DNA from: Rhodopseudomonas palustris | GTDB taxonomy: Bacteria > Pseudomonadota > Alphaproteobacteria > Rhizobiales > Xanthobacteraceae | NCBI RefSeq assembly: GCF_034479375.1 | Contig: NZ_CP140155.1 | Coordinates: 3,448,501-3,512,500 of the forward strand | Reading direction: 5' to 3' | DNA length: 64,000 bases | Shown: positions 19,530 to 30,529 of the stretch, one piece after another | Layout: each line of letters begins with the position of its first letter | How positions within the stretch are numbered: the stretch's first letter is position 1 | Program-made: the position numbers and the translations under genes | The notes under the pieces: model-generated | Seen by the model: the letters and a program-made list of their open reading frames with translations, nothing else | What the model was told of the DNA's origin: nothing | The model's database searches: none

Positions 19530-20915
19530 TTAGGCGGCTGCGAGCTTCAGCGAGTTGCGCCAGTTCGGGAACAGCTTGTCGGCGTCCTGCGGGAAGCTCT
19601 CGAAGGCCCGGGCGAATTCGCGATGATCCTTGGCGAACTCCACCGGATCGGCGCCGGCCTTCCAGCACTGCTCGGCCTGCCGCAACGACTTGGCGCCCGC
19701 CGCACCGCCGTCGATATGACCGAAGGCGCCACCGCCCGCGGTCATGATCAGGTTGGAGTGGCCGAGATTTTCGAAGAAGCCGGGCATCCGCAGCGCGTTC
19801 ATGCCGCCGGAGATGATCGGCGTCGTCGGATTCATGCCGAGCCATTCCTGATGGAAGAACGGACCGTCGGCCGAGTCCTCGGTGATCATGTAGGCCATCG
19901 CGCGGTCGGCCGCCTCGCCTTCCATCTTGCCGAAGCCCATCGTGCCGGTGTGGATGCCGGAGGCGCCCTGCAGCCGGGCCATCTTCGACAGCACGAAGGC
20001 GGTGTAGCCGCGCTTGCTCTGCGGCGAGGTCACCGCACCATGGCCGGCGCGATGATAGTGCAGATACTGCTTCGGGAAGGCGCGGCGCGCCGTGGTCACC
20101 GCGGCGGGGCCGGCGACGTAGCCGTCGACCAGGAAGGCGACGTGGTCGGCGTTGTCGGCGAAGGTCTCGAGGATGTATTCGCCGCGCGCGACCATTTCAT
20201 AGTGATCGTCGGCGGTGATGTTGAACGAGAACAGCTTCGGCTCGCCGGTCTTGTCCTGAGCGCGGCGCATCGCGTCGTCGACCGCGCGCACCGTCTCCTT
20301 GAACGGCGCGAACACCTGGTTGCCCTGCGGCTCGTCGTTCTTGATGAAGTCGCCGCCGAGCCAGAAATCGTAGCAGGCATTGGCGAAGGGCTGCGGCCGC
20401 AGGCCGAGTTTCGGCTTGATGATGGTGCCGACGATGAAGCCGCCGTCGACCACCGGCCGGCCGAGCACGCGCCACAGATCCTTGATGGTGGTCGACGGAC
20501 CGTCGAACAGCCGCAGATAAGCCGGCGGCACGTAGAAATCGTGCATCTTGGCGTATTCGACGTCGCCCATGCCCTGGTTGTTGCCGATCGTCAGCGTCAG
20601 GAACGAGGCGATCATCGCGCGGCCGTCGATCACGTTGCGATCGAACAGTTCGATCGGGTAGGCGATCTTCATGAGTTGCTTGGCTTCGTCGATCTCATAG
20701 ACCAGCGCGTCGACGCCGCGGGTGAAGTCGTCGGTGGTGGAGACTTCGACATTGGTGCCGGTCGAGGATTCGGCCGAAAAATGTGCGGCGGTCTGCAGGA
20801 AATTGCCGAAGCCGTCCTTCGGCTTCATGATGTAGGCGCACAGCACATGCCGCCCGCCGGCGATCAGATCGCTTTCTTTGAGGTTGAGGTTGGCGTAGCG
20901 GCTCGACTGGTCCAT
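19530..20915 (-). CDS. cbbM: Ribulose-1,5-bisphosphate carboxylase/oxygenase, form II
   Basis: The 461-residue large subunit of the form II dimer type; there is no small-subunit gene beside it. The active site is visible as IIKPK (K167) and [14 protein letters not shown], where K192 is the carbamylated lysine and D194/E195 bind magnesium, plus [10 protein letters not shown] and [10 protein letters not shown]. The N-terminus [14 protein letters not shown] is typical of purple bacterial CbbM. AGGAGA precedes the ATG. It is the last gene of the cbb operon and fixes CO2, often as an electron sink during photoheterotrophy. Confidence 0.98.
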   Translation of the reverse strand: MDQSSRYANLNLKESDLIAGGRHVLCAYIMKPKDGFGNFLQTAAHFSAESSTGTNVEVSTTDDFTRGVDALVYEIDEAKQLMKIAYPIELFDRNVIDGRAMIASFLTLTIGNNQGMGDVEYAKMHDFYVPPAYLRLFDGPSTTIKDLWRVLGRPVVDGGFIVGTIIKPKLGLRPQPFANACYDFWLGGDFIKNDEPQGNQVFAPFKETVRAVDDAMRRAQDKTGEPKLFSFNITADDHYEMVARGEYILETFADNADHVAFLVDGYVAGPAAVTTARRAFPKQYLHYHRAGHGAVTSPQSKRGYTAFVLSKMARLQGASGIHTGTMGFGKMEGEAADRAMAYMITEDSADGPFFHQEWLGMNPTTPIISGGMNALRMPGFFENLGHSNLIMTAGGGAFGHIDGGAAGAKSLRQAEQCWKAGADPVEFAKDHREFARAFESFPQDADKLFPNWRNSLKLAAA

Positions 20916-20973
20916 CGTGGTCTCCTGAATGGCGAGTGCGGGGCGGCCGGTGGCCGCTCCCGATTGTTCCGAA

Positions 20974-22059
20974 CTACTCTGCGGCTCTTGCCACCTGGCC
21001 GATCTGCGGATCGAGCGCGCCGGACTTGTAGCGCTTGGCCATTTCCGACAGCGGGATCACCTTGATCTTTGAGGCGTTGCCGGCGGTGCCGAACTGCTCG
21101 AAGCGCAGCCTGCAGAGATCGCGCATCGCGTCCATTGCGGGCTTGAGGAACTTGCGCGGATCGAACTCGGCCTTGTGCTCGGTCGCGATCTTGCGGAACA
21201 CGCCGGTCATCGCGAGGCGACAATCGGTGTCGATATTGACCTTGCGGACGCCGTGCTTGATGCCGCGGACGATCTCCTCGACCGGAACACCGAACGTCTG
21301 CGGCATCGCGCCGCCGTATTTGTTGAAGGCTTCCTGCAGATCCTGCGGCACCGACGACGAGCCGTGCATCACCAGATGGGTGTTCGGCAGCCGGCGGTGA
21401 ATCTCCTCGACCACCTTCATGGCGAGCACGTCGCCGTCGGGCTTGCGGGAGAACTTGTAGGCGCCGTGCGAGGTGCCCATCGCGATCGCCAGCGCGTCGA
21501 CCTTGGTGGCGCGGACGAAGTCGACCGCCTGATCCGGATCGGTCAGCAATTGCTCGCGGCTGACCTTGCCCTCGACGCCGTGACCGTCTTCCTGCTCGCC
21601 GCCGCCGTGCTCGAGCGAGCCGAGCACGCCGAGCTCGCCTTCCACCGAGGCGCCGACCCAATGCGCCATATCGGTGACGCGGCGGGTGATGTCGACGTTG
21701 TACTCATAATCCGCCGCGGTCTTGGCGTCGGCCTTGAGCGAGCCGTCCATCATCACCGAGGTGAAGCCGTATTTGATCGCGGTGGCGCAGGTGGCTTCGT
21801 CGTTGCCGTGATCCTGATGCATGCACAGCGGGATGTCGGGATACATCTCCGCCAGCGCGTCGATCATCTTCGCCAGCATGATGTCGTTGGCGTAGGAGCG
21901 CGCACCGCGCGAGGCCTGGATGATCACCGGCGCGTCGACCGCGGCCGCCGCCTCCATGATCGCGAGCCCCTGCTCCATGTTGTTGATGTTGAACGCGGGC
22001 ACGCCGTAGCCGTGCTCTGCGGCGTGATCCAGCAATTGCCTCAAGGTGATACGCGCCAT
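20974..22059 (-). CDS. cbbA: Fructose-bisphosphate aldolase, class II
   Basis: The 361-residue zinc-dependent class II aldolase of the Calvin cycle makes fructose and sedoheptulose bisphosphates. Visible motifs are [22 protein letters not shown] (metal and catalytic region), [44 protein letters not shown] and VNIDTDCR. Length and motifs match the CbbA subtype. It lies 57 bases after cbbT and has AGGAG before its ATG. Confidence 0.96.
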   Translation of the reverse strand: MARITLRQLLDHAAEHGYGVPAFNINNMEQGLAIMEAAAAVDAPVIIQASRGARSYANDIMLAKMIDALAEMYPDIPLCMHQDHGNDEATCATAIKYGFTSVMMDGSLKADAKTAADYEYNVDITRRVTDMAHWVGASVEGELGVLGSLEHGGGEQEDGHGVEGKVSREQLLTDPDQAVDFVRATKVDALAIAMGTSHGAYKFSRKPDGDVLAMKVVEEIHRRLPNTHLVMHGSSSVPQDLQEAFNKYGGAMPQTFGVPVEEIVRGIKHGVRKVNIDTDCRLAMTGVFRKIATEHKAEFDPRKFLKPAMDAMRDLCRLRFEQFGTAGNASKIKVIPLSEMAKRYKSGALDPQIGQVARAAE

Positions 22060-22116
22060 GATGGCTCCTGTCTTAAATGTTGAAGAACGATCCGGTGTTG
22101 ATCGGTGTCATGTCGA

Positions 22117-24132
22117 TCAATGTTTGCTGCGGGCGATCGCGGCCTTGGCCGCCTCCGTGACCGCATCCGCGGTGATGCCGAATTTCTGGTACAGCACCGG
22201 CGCCGGCGCCGAGGCGCCGAAGCCGGTCATGCCGACGAACGCGCCGCCGTCGCCGATCCAGCGCCGCCAGTCGATGTCGCGCGCCGCCTCGATGCCGATC
22301 CGCGGCGTAGTCCCGAGCACGGTCGCACGGTAAGCGTCGTCCTGCTCGGCGAACAGTTCGAAGCAGGGCGCCGAGACCACCGCGGCCTTGATGCCCTCAC
22401 CCTCGAGCTTGCAGGCGGCTTCCAGCGCCAGCGATACTTCCGAGCCGGTGGCGATCAGTGTGACATCGCGTTCGGCGGGATCGATGACCAAATAAGCGCC
22501 ACGCGAAACCTGATTGTCGGCGACGCCATTGGGCCGCGGCAGCATCGGCAGCGCCTGCCGCGACAGCGCCAGCACCGAGGGCCGGCTCGTCTGCTTCAGG
22601 GCACAGTCCCAGGCCTGCGCGGTCTCGATCGCATCCGCCGGACGGAACACCAGCAGATTCGGGATCGCCCGCAACGACGCGACGTGCTCGACGGGCTGAT
22701 GGGTCGGGCCGTCTTCGCCGAGGCCGATCGAATCGTGGGTCATGACGTGGATGACGCGGATGCCCATCAGCGCCGCGAGCCGGATCGCCGGCCGGCTGTA
22801 ATCGGCGAACACCAGGAAGGTTCCGCCATAGGGAATGAAGCCGCCATGCAGCGCGATGCCGTTCATCGCCGCCGCCATGCCGAATTCGCGGATGCCGTAG
22901 TGCAGGTAAGCGCCGCCATAGGCACCGGGCTTGACCGACGCGGAGCCCTTGGCGTGGGTGAGGTTGGAATGCGTCAGGTCGGCGGATCCGCCGAGCAGGT
23001 TCGGCGATGCCGGCACCAGCGCGTTGATGGTGAGTTGCGACGCCTGCCTTGTGGCGATCGACGGCTGCTCCGCCGCAAAGCCGGCGATCAGCGCCTTCAG
23101 CGCCGGTTCGTAGTCCGCAGAGAGCTTGCCGGCCAGCACGCTCTCGAAGCCGGCGCGGGTCGCGGCATCGACGCCGCCGAGCCGCTCGGCCCAGGCCTGA
23201 TGCGCGGCCTTGCCGCGGCTGCCCGCCTCGCGCCAGCGCGCGACGATCGCATCCGGAATTTCGAACGGCGCGTGCGGCCAGTTCAATGCGGCGCGGGTCT
23301 TCTCGACTTCGTCGGCGCCGAGCGGCGCGCCGTGCGCCTTTTCGGTGCCCTCGACCTTGGGCGAGCCGAAGCCGATCTTGGTGCGGCAGGCGATCAGCGA
23401 CGGCCGGTCGCTCTGCCTGGCGTGCTCGATCGCGGCCGCCACCGCCTCCGGATCGTGGCCGTCGACGCGCGTCGTGGCCCAGCCCGACGCGGCAAAGCGC
23501 GCGAGCTGATCGTCCGAACACGACAGCGAGGTGTCGCCGTCGATCGAGATGTGGTTGTCGTCCCACAGCAGGATCAGCTTGTTGAGCTTGAGGTGCCCGG
23601 CGAGCGAGATCGCCTCGTGGCTGACGCCTTCCATCAGGCAGCCGTCGCCGGCAATCACATAGGTATAGTGATCGACCAGCGCGTCGCCGTAGCGCGCGTT
23701 CAGCATCCGCTCGGCGAGCGCCATGCCGACCGAGGTGGCGAGACCCTGACCGAGCGGGCCGGTGGTGGTCTCGACGCCCTTGGTGTGGCCGTATTCGGGA
23801 TGGCCGGGGGTCTTCGAGCCCCACTGCCGGAAGGATTTGAGCTGATCGATCGTGACCTCTTCGACGCCGGTCAGATGCAGCAGCGCGTAGAGCAGCATCG
23901 AGCCGTGGCCGGCAGACAGCACGAAACGGTCGCGATCGGGCCAGGCCGGATCGGCAGCGTCGAACTTCAGGAAGCGGGTGAACAGCACGGTGGCGACATC
24001 CGCCATGCCCATCGGCATGCCGGGGTGGCCGGACTTCGCCTTCTCGACCGCATCGATGGCGAGGAAGCGGATCGCATTGGCCATCTCGGCGTGGCCGACC
24101 TGGTCGTGGAGTTCGCGTGCGGAGATATTCAA
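22117..24132 (-). CDS. cbbT: Transketolase
   Basis: The 671-residue thiamine-diphosphate enzyme shuffles two-carbon units in the Calvin cycle. It has [11 protein letters not shown], the cofactor motif [13 protein letters not shown], then [17 protein letters not shown] and the C-terminal domain ending [17 protein letters not shown]. The start is a TTG at 24132 with GGGAGG five bases upstream; no nearby ATG is better. It lies between cbbP and cbbA. Confidence 0.97.
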   Translation of the reverse strand: MNISARELHDQVGHAEMANAIRFLAIDAVEKAKSGHPGMPMGMADVATVLFTRFLKFDAADPAWPDRDRFVLSAGHGSMLLYALLHLTGVEEVTIDQLKSFRQWGSKTPGHPEYGHTKGVETTTGPLGQGLATSVGMALAERMLNARYGDALVDHYTYVIAGDGCLMEGVSHEAISLAGHLKLNKLILLWDDNHISIDGDTSLSCSDDQLARFAASGWATTRVDGHDPEAVAAAIEHARQSDRPSLIACRTKIGFGSPKVEGTEKAHGAPLGADEVEKTRAALNWPHAPFEIPDAIVARWREAGSRGKAAHQAWAERLGGVDAATRAGFESVLAGKLSADYEPALKALIAGFAAEQPSIATRQASQLTINALVPASPNLLGGSADLTHSNLTHAKGSASVKPGAYGGAYLHYGIREFGMAAAMNGIALHGGFIPYGGTFLVFADYSRPAIRLAALMGIRVIHVMTHDSIGLGEDGPTHQPVEHVASLRAIPNLLVFRPADAIETAQAWDCALKQTSRPSVLALSRQALPMLPRPNGVADNQVSRGAYLVIDPAERDVTLIATGSEVSLALEAACKLEGEGIKAAVVSAPCFELFAEQDDAYRATVLGTTPRIGIEAARDIDWRRWIGDGGAFVGMTGFGASAPAPVLYQKFGITADAVTEAAKAAIARSKH

Positions 24133-24166
24133 GCCGGCCTCCCGGAAGTGGAATGATGACGCATGT

Positions 24167-25042
24167 TTATTTCACGCCCCGCTTGCGGTCGACCAGTTGC
24201 ATGATCAGCGGCGTCAGGATGAGCTGCATGGCCAAATCGAGCTTGGCGCCGTGGATCACGATCGAATTGGCGCGCGACATGAAGCTGCCCTGGATCATCG
24301 ACAGCAGATAGGCGAAATCGATGCCGCGCGGGTCCTTGAAGCGGATCACCACCATCGACTCGTCGGCAGTCGGAATCCATCGCGCGATGAACGGGTTCGA
24401 CGTATCGACCGTCGGCACGCGCTGGAAATTGATGTCGGTCTCGGCGAATTGCGGCACGATGTAGTGCACGTAGTCCGGCATCCGGCGCAGGATGGTGTCG
24501 GTCACCACCTCGGTGGTGTAGCCGCGATCGGCGCGGTCGCGGTGCAGCTTCTGGATCCACTCCAGATTGATCACCGGCACCACACCGATCTTGAGGTCGG
24601 CGTGTTGCGCAACGTTGACCTTCTCGGTGATCACCGCGCCGTGCAGACCTTCGTAGAACAGCAGATCGGAATCCGCCGGCAGCGAGTGCCAGTCGGTGAA
24701 ATTGCCGGGGGCTACGCCGTGGACCGCGGCTTCCTTGTCGTCATGAACGTAGGTGCGGGTCTTGCCGGTGCCGGTGGTGGCGTAGTCGCGGAACGTCGTC
24801 TCAAGTTCCTCGAACAGATTGGTCTCGGGGCTGAAATGGCTGAAGTGCCGGTTTCCCAGCGCGGCCTCCTCGGCCATCTTGGTGCGCATGTCGACGCGGT
24901 TGTAGCGGTGAAACGCGTCGCCCTCGATGTAGGCGGCGTTGACGTTCTCGCGGCGGAAGATCTGCTCGAACGTTCGCTTGACGGAGGTGGTGCCGGCGCC
25001 GGAGGAGCCGGTGATGGAGATGATCGGATGCTTACGAGACAT
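24167..25042 (-). CDS. cbbP: Phosphoribulokinase
   Basis: The 291-residue bacterial (octameric) class of phosphoribulokinase makes ribulose-1,5-bisphosphate for RuBisCO. The P-loop variant GSSGAGTTS is near residues 13-21, followed by [25 protein letters not shown] and [11 protein letters not shown]. It lies 33 bases after cbbF and 34 before cbbT. Bacterial PRKs of this class are usually activated by NADH. Confidence 0.97.
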   Translation of the reverse strand: MSRKHPIISITGSSGAGTTSVKRTFEQIFRRENVNAAYIEGDAFHRYNRVDMRTKMAEEAALGNRHFSHFSPETNLFEELETTFRDYATTGTGKTRTYVHDDKEAAVHGVAPGNFTDWHSLPADSDLLFYEGLHGAVITEKVNVAQHADLKIGVVPVINLEWIQKLHRDRADRGYTTEVVTDTILRRMPDYVHYIVPQFAETDINFQRVPTVDTSNPFIARWIPTADESMVVIRFKDPRGIDFAYLLSMIQGSFMSRANSIVIHGAKLDLAMQLILTPLIMQLVDRKRGVK

Positions 25043-25075
25043 GGATTCACATTTCCAACAATTTGGGGACTTCGT

Positions 25076-26107
25076 TCAGGTCCGGAACAGGCCGCGGCGC
25101 CCGAACAACGGCGCCGTCCGTGAGGCCGCGCTGGGATCGAGGTGCAGCTCGACGATGCGATGAACCTTGTCGCTCGACCCCATGATCAGCGGCGAACGCT
25201 GATGGGTCGAGCTCGCAACGACCTCGAGCACGCGCTCGCGGCCGGTGGACGCCGCGCCGCCGGCCTGCTCCATCACGAACGCCATCGGATGGGTCTCGTA
25301 GAGGACACGCAGCCTGCCTTCGCCATAGCCCGGGCGCGAATCCGCCGGATACAGGAAGACGCCGCCGCGGGTGAGAATGCGATAGGCCTCCGCCACCAGC
25401 GAGCCGATCCAGCGCATGTTGAAGTTCTTGGCGCGCGGGCCGTCGGATCCGGCCAGACACTCGTCGACGAAGTCGCGCACCGGCTGCTCCCAGTGGCGAT
25501 GGTTCGAGGCGTTGATGGCGTATTCGGCGGTGTCGGCCGGCACCTGAACGCGCTCGCGGATCAGCCGATAGGTCTTTGCGGCGCGGTCGAGCGTGAAGAT
25601 GTCGACGCCGTCGCCGAGCGTCAGCACCAGCGAGGTCTGCGGTCCGTAGACCACGAAGCCGGCGGCGAGCTGGCAGCTGCCCGGCGCGGTGAACGGCGCC
25701 ACGCCCGCCTCGTTCGGAATGACCGAGAAGATCGTCCCGACCGTCATGTTGGTGTCGATGTTCGACGAGCCGTCGAGCGGATCGTAGGCGATCGAGATCG
25801 GTGCCTGCGGGTCGCCCATCAGCAGCGTGTCGGACTCCTCGGAGGCCAATGCCGCGTAGGGAACCTTCTTCAGCGCCGCGACGATGGCAGCCTCGGCGCG
25901 GACGTCGAGATCCTTTTGGACGTCGCCGTCCGCATTGCTCGCGCCATGCGCCGCGCCGGTGATCCCGGCCAGCGCGCCCTGCCCGATCAGGTCAGAGATT
26001 TCGATCGACGCTTCGGCGATTGCGCCGACTGCCGCGGCAACCGCGCGCGTGCGCGGGTCCGTCCCGTACGAGTCTAAGAGACGTGATAACGTCTGACCCT
26101 GATCCAT
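25076..26107 (-). CDS. cbbF: Fructose-1,6-/sedoheptulose-1,7-bisphosphatase
   Basis: The 343-residue class I FBPase of the Calvin cycle. Motifs include [10 protein letters not shown], the metal-binding [20 protein letters not shown] and the C-terminal GGVFLYPAD with [19 protein letters not shown] choose the ATG at 26107 ([11 protein letters not shown]); the frame is open a further 45 codons into the AT-rich promoter region, which is not FBPase-like. It is the first gene of cbbFPTAM. No cbbR lies beside it in this window. Confidence 0.95.
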   Translation of the reverse strand: MDQGQTLSRLLDSYGTDPRTRAVAAAVGAIAEASIEISDLIGQGALAGITGAAHGASNADGDVQKDLDVRAEAAIVAALKKVPYAALASEESDTLLMGDPQAPISIAYDPLDGSSNIDTNMTVGTIFSVIPNEAGVAPFTAPGSCQLAAGFVVYGPQTSLVLTLGDGVDIFTLDRAAKTYRLIRERVQVPADTAEYAINASNHRHWEQPVRDFVDECLAGSDGPRAKNFNMRWIGSLVAEAYRILTRGGVFLYPADSRPGYGEGRLRVLYETHPMAFVMEQAGGAASTGRERVLEVVASSTHQRSPLIMGSSDKVHRIVELHLDPSAASRTAPLFGRRGLFRT

Positions 26108-26526
26108 CCCTAAACCCCCAACCACGCCACCCGGCCAACTTGTCGCAGTGAGCCCATCACCCGGGGGTTGTGGGCTCAACCACAGCATAAGAGAAATTTT
26201 ATTTTCCTTGCTACCGCCGCAAGAAATCTTATATCGCGCCACCCTATCTAAATACCGCAGAGTGAGCGTTCATCGTCATCCATGCATGCAGTGAATGTCG
26301 CCCGCCGTGATCTAAATCAGAAACACGACATCAGGATGCGTCGCCGCTCATCAGCGGATGGGCTTCATGCTGGACCGCGAACGGCCGCAACGATCCGTCG
26401 ACATCGGAGGCGGCCCCGTTGTGGGGCCAGGCGGGCAAACGAGAATGGAGCAATCATGACGCGCCCTGATACGCGCCGCTCGATGGGGCGTCGGCGCGGG
26501 CCGGGGCCGATCCTGCGGCGCGGGCG
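26108..26526. other. cbb operon promoter region
   Basis: There is no gene in these 419 bases. The middle (about 26180-26260) is AT-rich and probably holds the cbbF promoter. It contains TTGC/GCAA and AAGA/TCTT inverted pairs, as LysR-type CbbR sites do, but I cannot define a site. GAGCCCA (26150-26156) and TGGGCTC (26171-26177) could form a hairpin in the cbbF leader. Confidence 0.4.
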
Positions 26527-27228
26527 CTACGGCGCCAGATATTGCAGCAGGCGCGGGTCGTTGCGGACGTCCTCGGCGGTTCCGGTCAGCGCCACCCGTC
26601 CACGATCCAGCACATAGGCGCGGTCGGCGACCCGCAGCGCCAGATCGAGATGCTGCTCGACGATGACCACGGCAATCTCCTTGGCCAGTGCGATCAGCCG
26701 GTCGGTGATCTCCTCGATCACGCCGATCCACACCCCCTCGGTCGGCTCGTCGAGCAGCAGCACGCGCGGCTCCGACAGCAGCGCCCGGCCGATCGCCAGC
26801 ATCTTGCGCTCGCCGCCGGACAGCGTGCCGGCCGCCTGATCGAGCCGTTGCCCGAGTTTCGGGAACATCTCCAGCACCCGGTCGACCGCGCCGCTGTCCT
26901 TGTTGGTCAGCGCGCCGACCGCGAGATTGTCGCGGATCGACAGCCGCGCGAACACCGGATGATCCTGCGGCACGTAGCCGAAGCCGGCGCGGATGCGTTG
27001 CTCGGTCGGCAGCTTGGTGACGTCGCGGGCGTCGAGCGAGACGCTGCCGCGCTTCACGGGCAATTCGCCCATGATCGCCTTCATCAGCGTGGTCTTGCCG
27101 GCGCCGTTGCGGCCCAGAATGGCGACGCCGCCGCGCCACGGCACCGTCATCGACACGCCGAACAGCACCTGGCTGCGGCCATAGCCGGCGTCGAGATCGC
27201 GAATGTCGAGATACTGATCCTCAGGCAC
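26527..27228 (-). CDS. LIV-type ABC transporter ATPase, LivF-like
   Basis: The 233-residue ATP-binding protein of a branched-chain amino acid/urea/amide (HAAT) uptake system. Walker A is GRNGAGKTT, the signature is LSGGERKMLA and Walker B is VLLLDEPTEG. It overlaps the LivG-like gene by eight bases and ends the operon. The amidase and amide-type binding protein in the same operon suggest an amide or urea substrate. Confidence 0.93.
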   Translation of the reverse strand: MPEDQYLDIRDLDAGYGRSQVLFGVSMTVPWRGGVAILGRNGAGKTTLMKAIMGELPVKRGSVSLDARDVTKLPTEQRIRAGFGYVPQDHPVFARLSIRDNLAVGALTNKDSGAVDRVLEMFPKLGQRLDQAAGTLSGGERKMLAIGRALLSEPRVLLLDEPTEGVWIGVIEEITDRLIALAKEIAVVIVEQHLDLALRVADRAYVLDRGRVALTGTAEDVRNDPRLLQYLAP

Positions 27229-27955
27229 GGCGCAGATAAACCTCTTGAACCTTGGGGCAGGTCTGGATTTCCGCGATCGTCCCGCTGTTCAGCACCGCGC
27301 CCTGATCGAGCACGGTCAGGCGGTCGCAGATGTCGCGGATGAAGTCGAGGTCGTGCTCGACGATCACCAGCGAGCAGCGCGACTTGATCGGCGCCAGCAG
27401 TTCGCCGGTGACGCGGCGCTCCTCGAGGCTCATGCCGCCGGTCGGCTCGTCGAGCAGCAATAATTTCGGTTCGGGCGCCAGCGCCATGGCGATCTCCAGC
27501 CATTGCTGCTGCCCGTGCGACAGCGCCGACGCATGCTCGCCGGCGCGGTCGACCAGCCGGAACTGCTCCAGCATCGCCATCACCTTGTCGTGCAGCGCAC
27601 CGCGGGTGCGCGAGAACATCAGTTTGGTCAGCGCGGTCTGGCCCTGCAGCGCCAGCAGGACATTGTCGTAGAGCGTCAATGCCGGCAGCACGCTGGTGAT
27701 CTGGAACTTCAAACTCATGCCGGCGCGCGCGCGCTCGGCCGGGGTTGCCGCAGTGATGTCCTGGCCGTCGAATGTGACTTTGCCTTCAGTCGGCACCTCG
27801 GCGCCGGCGATGCACTTCATCATCGTGCTCTTGCCGGAGCCGTTCGGCCCGATCAGGCCGTGGAACTCGTTCGGCTGCACGATCAACTCGGCACCATTCA
27901 GCGCGGTGAGCTTGCCGAAGACCTTCTTCAGGCCGCGCGCTTCAAGCAGCGCCAT
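27221..27955 (-). CDS. LIV-type ABC transporter ATPase, LivG-like
   Basis: The 244-residue second ATPase of the transporter. Walker A is GPNGSGKST, the signature region is LSHGQQQWLEIAMAL, slightly degenerate (SHGQQ) as in urea/LivG proteins, and Walker B is LLLLDEPTGGMS. It overlaps the permease gene by 14 bases and the LivF-like gene by eight. Confidence 0.93.
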   Translation of the reverse strand: MALLEARGLKKVFGKLTALNGAELIVQPNEFHGLIGPNGSGKSTMMKCIAGAEVPTEGKVTFDGQDITAATPAERARAGMSLKFQITSVLPALTLYDNVLLALQGQTALTKLMFSRTRGALHDKVMAMLEQFRLVDRAGEHASALSHGQQQWLEIAMALAPEPKLLLLDEPTGGMSLEERRVTGELLAPIKSRCSLVIVEHDLDFIRDICDRLTVLDQGAVLNSGTIAEIQTCPKVQEVYLRRA

Positions 27956-28997
27956 GGTCGCGCTCCTTCCGGTGCGGCTTCGGCGGCCGGCCGAAGCTGC
28001 CGATCCGCTCGCTGTGACTGACGATCAGGCTGACCAGGCCGGCCGGACGGAACAGGATCACCAGCAGCATCAGGCAGCCGAGGATGATCGGCCAGATGTC
28101 CTGATAGGAATTCGACAGCCAGAACGACACGATCTCGATCACCACGGTGCCGATCACCGCGCCGATCAGCGTGCCGGAGCCGCCGAACAGCACATACAGC
28201 ACCACCTGCGTCGACATCACCACGCCGAGCATATTGGGCCAGACGAAGCCTTCGTGGAAGGCGTAGAGGCTGCCGGCAAGTCCGGCGATCGCGCCGGCGA
28301 GCGAGAAGATGATCGCCTTGATATGCTGCACCTGGTAGCCGAAAAAGGCGATGCGCTGCTCGTTCTCGCGCAGGCCGGCAAGCGCGAGTCCAAACTGCGA
28401 CTTGGTCAGGAAGCGGCAGCCGAGATAGACCAGCAGCAGGATTCCCAGGACGAAATAATAGAAGACCGGCCCTTCGGTGAGATCATAGCCGCCGAGATGC
28501 ATCGGCGGGATCGACGGGATGCCGTTCTGGCCGCCGAGATAGTACCAGCCGCGCGCCAGCCGGTCGAACGCATAGGAGCCGGTCAGCGTCCCGAGCGAGA
28601 CGAAAATCACGCTGGAGGGATTGCGCCCGAGCAGCAGGAAGCCGCCGATCAGGAGCGCGATGCTGAACCCGATCAGGACGCCGGCGGGGAGCACCAGCAA
28701 CATCGAAGTGACGTCGAGATCGCGCGCCAGCAGCGCGACGCCGTAGCCGGCCGAGCCGAAGAACACCGCCTGACCGAAGCTCATGATGCCGGAATAGCCC
28801 CACACCAGATCGAACGACAGCGCGAACAGGCACAGGATCAGCACCCGCGTGCCGAATATCGTGAGATAGTCCTGCAGCACCAACGGCAGCAGCAGGCCGA
28901 TCGCCAGCGCGACAAGCTCGATGATCGGCAGCACCTTCAGGCGGCGTCCCGCCCGGGGGGCTGCGATCGGCGCGACTGTCGAAGAAGTTTCGGTCAT
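27942..28997 (-). CDS. LIV-type ABC transporter permease, LivM-like
   Basis: The 351-residue membrane protein has about nine hydrophobic segments and the LivM hallmark ALSFDLVWGYSGIMSFGQAVFFGSAGYGVAL. The cytoplasmic coupling region (GLRENEQRIAFFGYQVQHIK) is typical. It lies after a 304-base repeat-rich gap from the binding-protein gene but on the same strand and overlapping livG. Confidence 0.93.
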   Translation of the reverse strand: MTETSSTVAPIAAPRAGRRLKVLPIIELVALAIGLLLPLVLQDYLTIFGTRVLILCLFALSFDLVWGYSGIMSFGQAVFFGSAGYGVALLARDLDVTSMLLVLPAGVLIGFSIALLIGGFLLLGRNPSSVIFVSLGTLTGSYAFDRLARGWYYLGGQNGIPSIPPMHLGGYDLTEGPVFYYFVLGILLLVYLGCRFLTKSQFGLALAGLRENEQRIAFFGYQVQHIKAIIFSLAGAIAGLAGSLYAFHEGFVWPNMLGVVMSTQVVLYVLFGGSGTLIGAVIGTVVIEIVSFWLSNSYQDIWPIILGCLMLLVILFRPAGLVSLIVSHSERIGSFGRPPKPHRKERDHGAA

Positions 28998-29057
28998 CGA
29001 TCCGCCAGGGTGATGGTGAGAAGGACTGCGTGCGGGCAGAGCGCTGTCGCGACTGCT

Positions 29058-29245
29058 CCCTCTCCCCGCGCGCGGGGAGAGGGTCGGGGTGAGGGGGCGT
29101 CTCGGCGAGTCCGAGCGGTTCGGTTGGAAAGAGCTAGAGAGGCCCGGCTCGCAAGAGCCTGAGCGGCTCGGCTGCGTCGAGAGGCCCCCTCACCCGGCTC
29201 GCATCTGACGATGCGTGCCGACCTCTCCCCGCACGCGGGGAGAGG
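29058..29245. repeat. Composite intergenic repeat (CTCTCCCCGC-type)
   Basis: Two palindromic ends (CTCTCCCCGC with GCGGGGAGAG) flank complementary stretches GGTGAGGGGGCGTCTC and CCCCCTCACCC, so the 188 bases fold into a long hairpin. Similar elements are at 52061-52226 and 58764-58903. It lies between the binding-protein and LivM-like genes and may attenuate transcription between them. Confidence 0.75.
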
Positions 29246-29301
29246 CGCAGGCTGTGCCAGCCGAAGACGCGCAGGCCGACCGGCGTATGGCGCGTTCGCC
29301 A

Positions 29302-30525
29302 TCAGCATTCCTTCGGATCCACCAGCCCCTTGCTGCGCTCGACGATCTCGTAGCTGCCGTTCTTGGCGACGGCGGTGTACATGTTCATCTTGCAGTGGCG
29401 CTTGCCGGGAACCATTTCGGCCGGGCCGCCCGGGCCTTCGGCGATCTTGGCGTGGTCGAGCGCGGCGGCGACGCCGTCGCGGTCGATCTTGCCGGCTTCC
29501 TTGACGGCGGCTTCCCACAGCTTCAGGCCGCGATAGGTGCCGGTGGCGGCGCTGCCGGCCGCGAACAGAAAGGTGCCGGGAAACGCCTTGTCGTATTCGG
29601 CCTGGATCTTGGCGCTGGCCGGATCGTCCTTCGCGACCGCCTTGAAGTAATCGAGGCAGCTCGCCAGCCCCTCGATCTCGGCGGGCTGATTGATGCCAAG
29701 CGTGTTCTCGTCGTAATACACGCAAGCGAGCCGGCCGCCGTTCTTGAGGAAGCCCGCTTCATAGAGCTGCTTGAACATCGGACCGACGCCCGGCGGGATC
29801 ACGGTGTTGAACACCACGTCGACCTTGTTGGAGATGATGCGGTTGACGGTCGAGGAGAAGTCGATCTGGTCGAGCGGATAGTATTCTTCCAGCACCACCT
29901 CGCCGCCATTGGCCTCGATCACCTTGCGGGCGTAAACGTTGAGCGTGTGCGGCCACACATAGTTGGCGGAGGGCAGCGCGAAGCGCTTGCCGCCGTTCTT
30001 GATCAGCCACGGAATGAATTCGTCGCACTGCTGCGCCGGCGTCGGTCCGGTGCAGAACAGGTTCGCCGTGCACTCCTTGCCTTCGTAGAGCTGCGGATAG
30101 ATGTACAGCGTCTTGCCGCGCGAAACGATGACGTCCTTGATGGCGTTGCGCATCGACGAGGTGACGCCGCCCAGCACCATATCGACCTTGTCGCGCTGGA
30201 TCAGCTTGCGGACGTTGCCGACCGCCACGGCTTCGTTGGACGCGGTGTCCTCGATGTACAGTTCGAGCGGCCGGCCGAGCAGGCCGCCGGCATCGTTGAT
30301 CTGCTTGACCACCATCTTGGCGACGTTGGCGTCGGCATTGCCGGCATAGCCGATCGGGCCTGTGAGATCGGTGGCGATGCCGACCTTGATCGGGGCGGCC
30401 GCGGCGTTGGCCCAGTCCGGCCGCACCACCCAGCTGCCGACGCCGGTGGCCAGCGCTGTGCTGGCGAAGGCGAAATTGGACAAAAAGCGGCGGCGCGTGA
30501 AACCTTGATTGCTGTCGCTGGACAT
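29302..30525 (-). CDS. Amide/urea-type ABC substrate-binding protein, Tat-exported
   Basis: The 407-residue periplasmic binding protein has a twin-arginine signal (FTRRRFLSNFAFAS, with a hydrophobic stretch and an ANA cleavage region near residue 41), then a Peripla_BP fold starting IKVGIATDLTGPIGYAG. It resembles the FmdD/UrtA/AmiC group (TLYIYPQLYEGKECTANLFCTGP; PSANYVWPHTLNVYARK). It lies four bases after the LivH-like gene. Short-chain amides or urea are the likely ligands, by family and by the operon's amidase. Confidence 0.88.
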   Translation of the reverse strand: MSSDSNQGFTRRRFLSNFAFASTALATGVGSWVVRPDWANAAAAPIKVGIATDLTGPIGYAGNADANVAKMVVKQINDAGGLLGRPLELYIEDTASNEAVAVGNVRKLIQRDKVDMVLGGVTSSMRNAIKDVIVSRGKTLYIYPQLYEGKECTANLFCTGPTPAQQCDEFIPWLIKNGGKRFALPSANYVWPHTLNVYARKVIEANGGEVVLEEYYPLDQIDFSSTVNRIISNKVDVVFNTVIPPGVGPMFKQLYEAGFLKNGGRLACVYYDENTLGINQPAEIEGLASCLDYFKAVAKDDPASAKIQAEYDKAFPGTFLFAAGSAATGTYRGLKLWEAAVKEAGKIDRDGVAAALDHAKIAEGPGGPAEMVPGKRHCKMNMYTAVAKNGSYEIVERSKGLVDPKEC

Positions 30526-30529
30526 CAGG

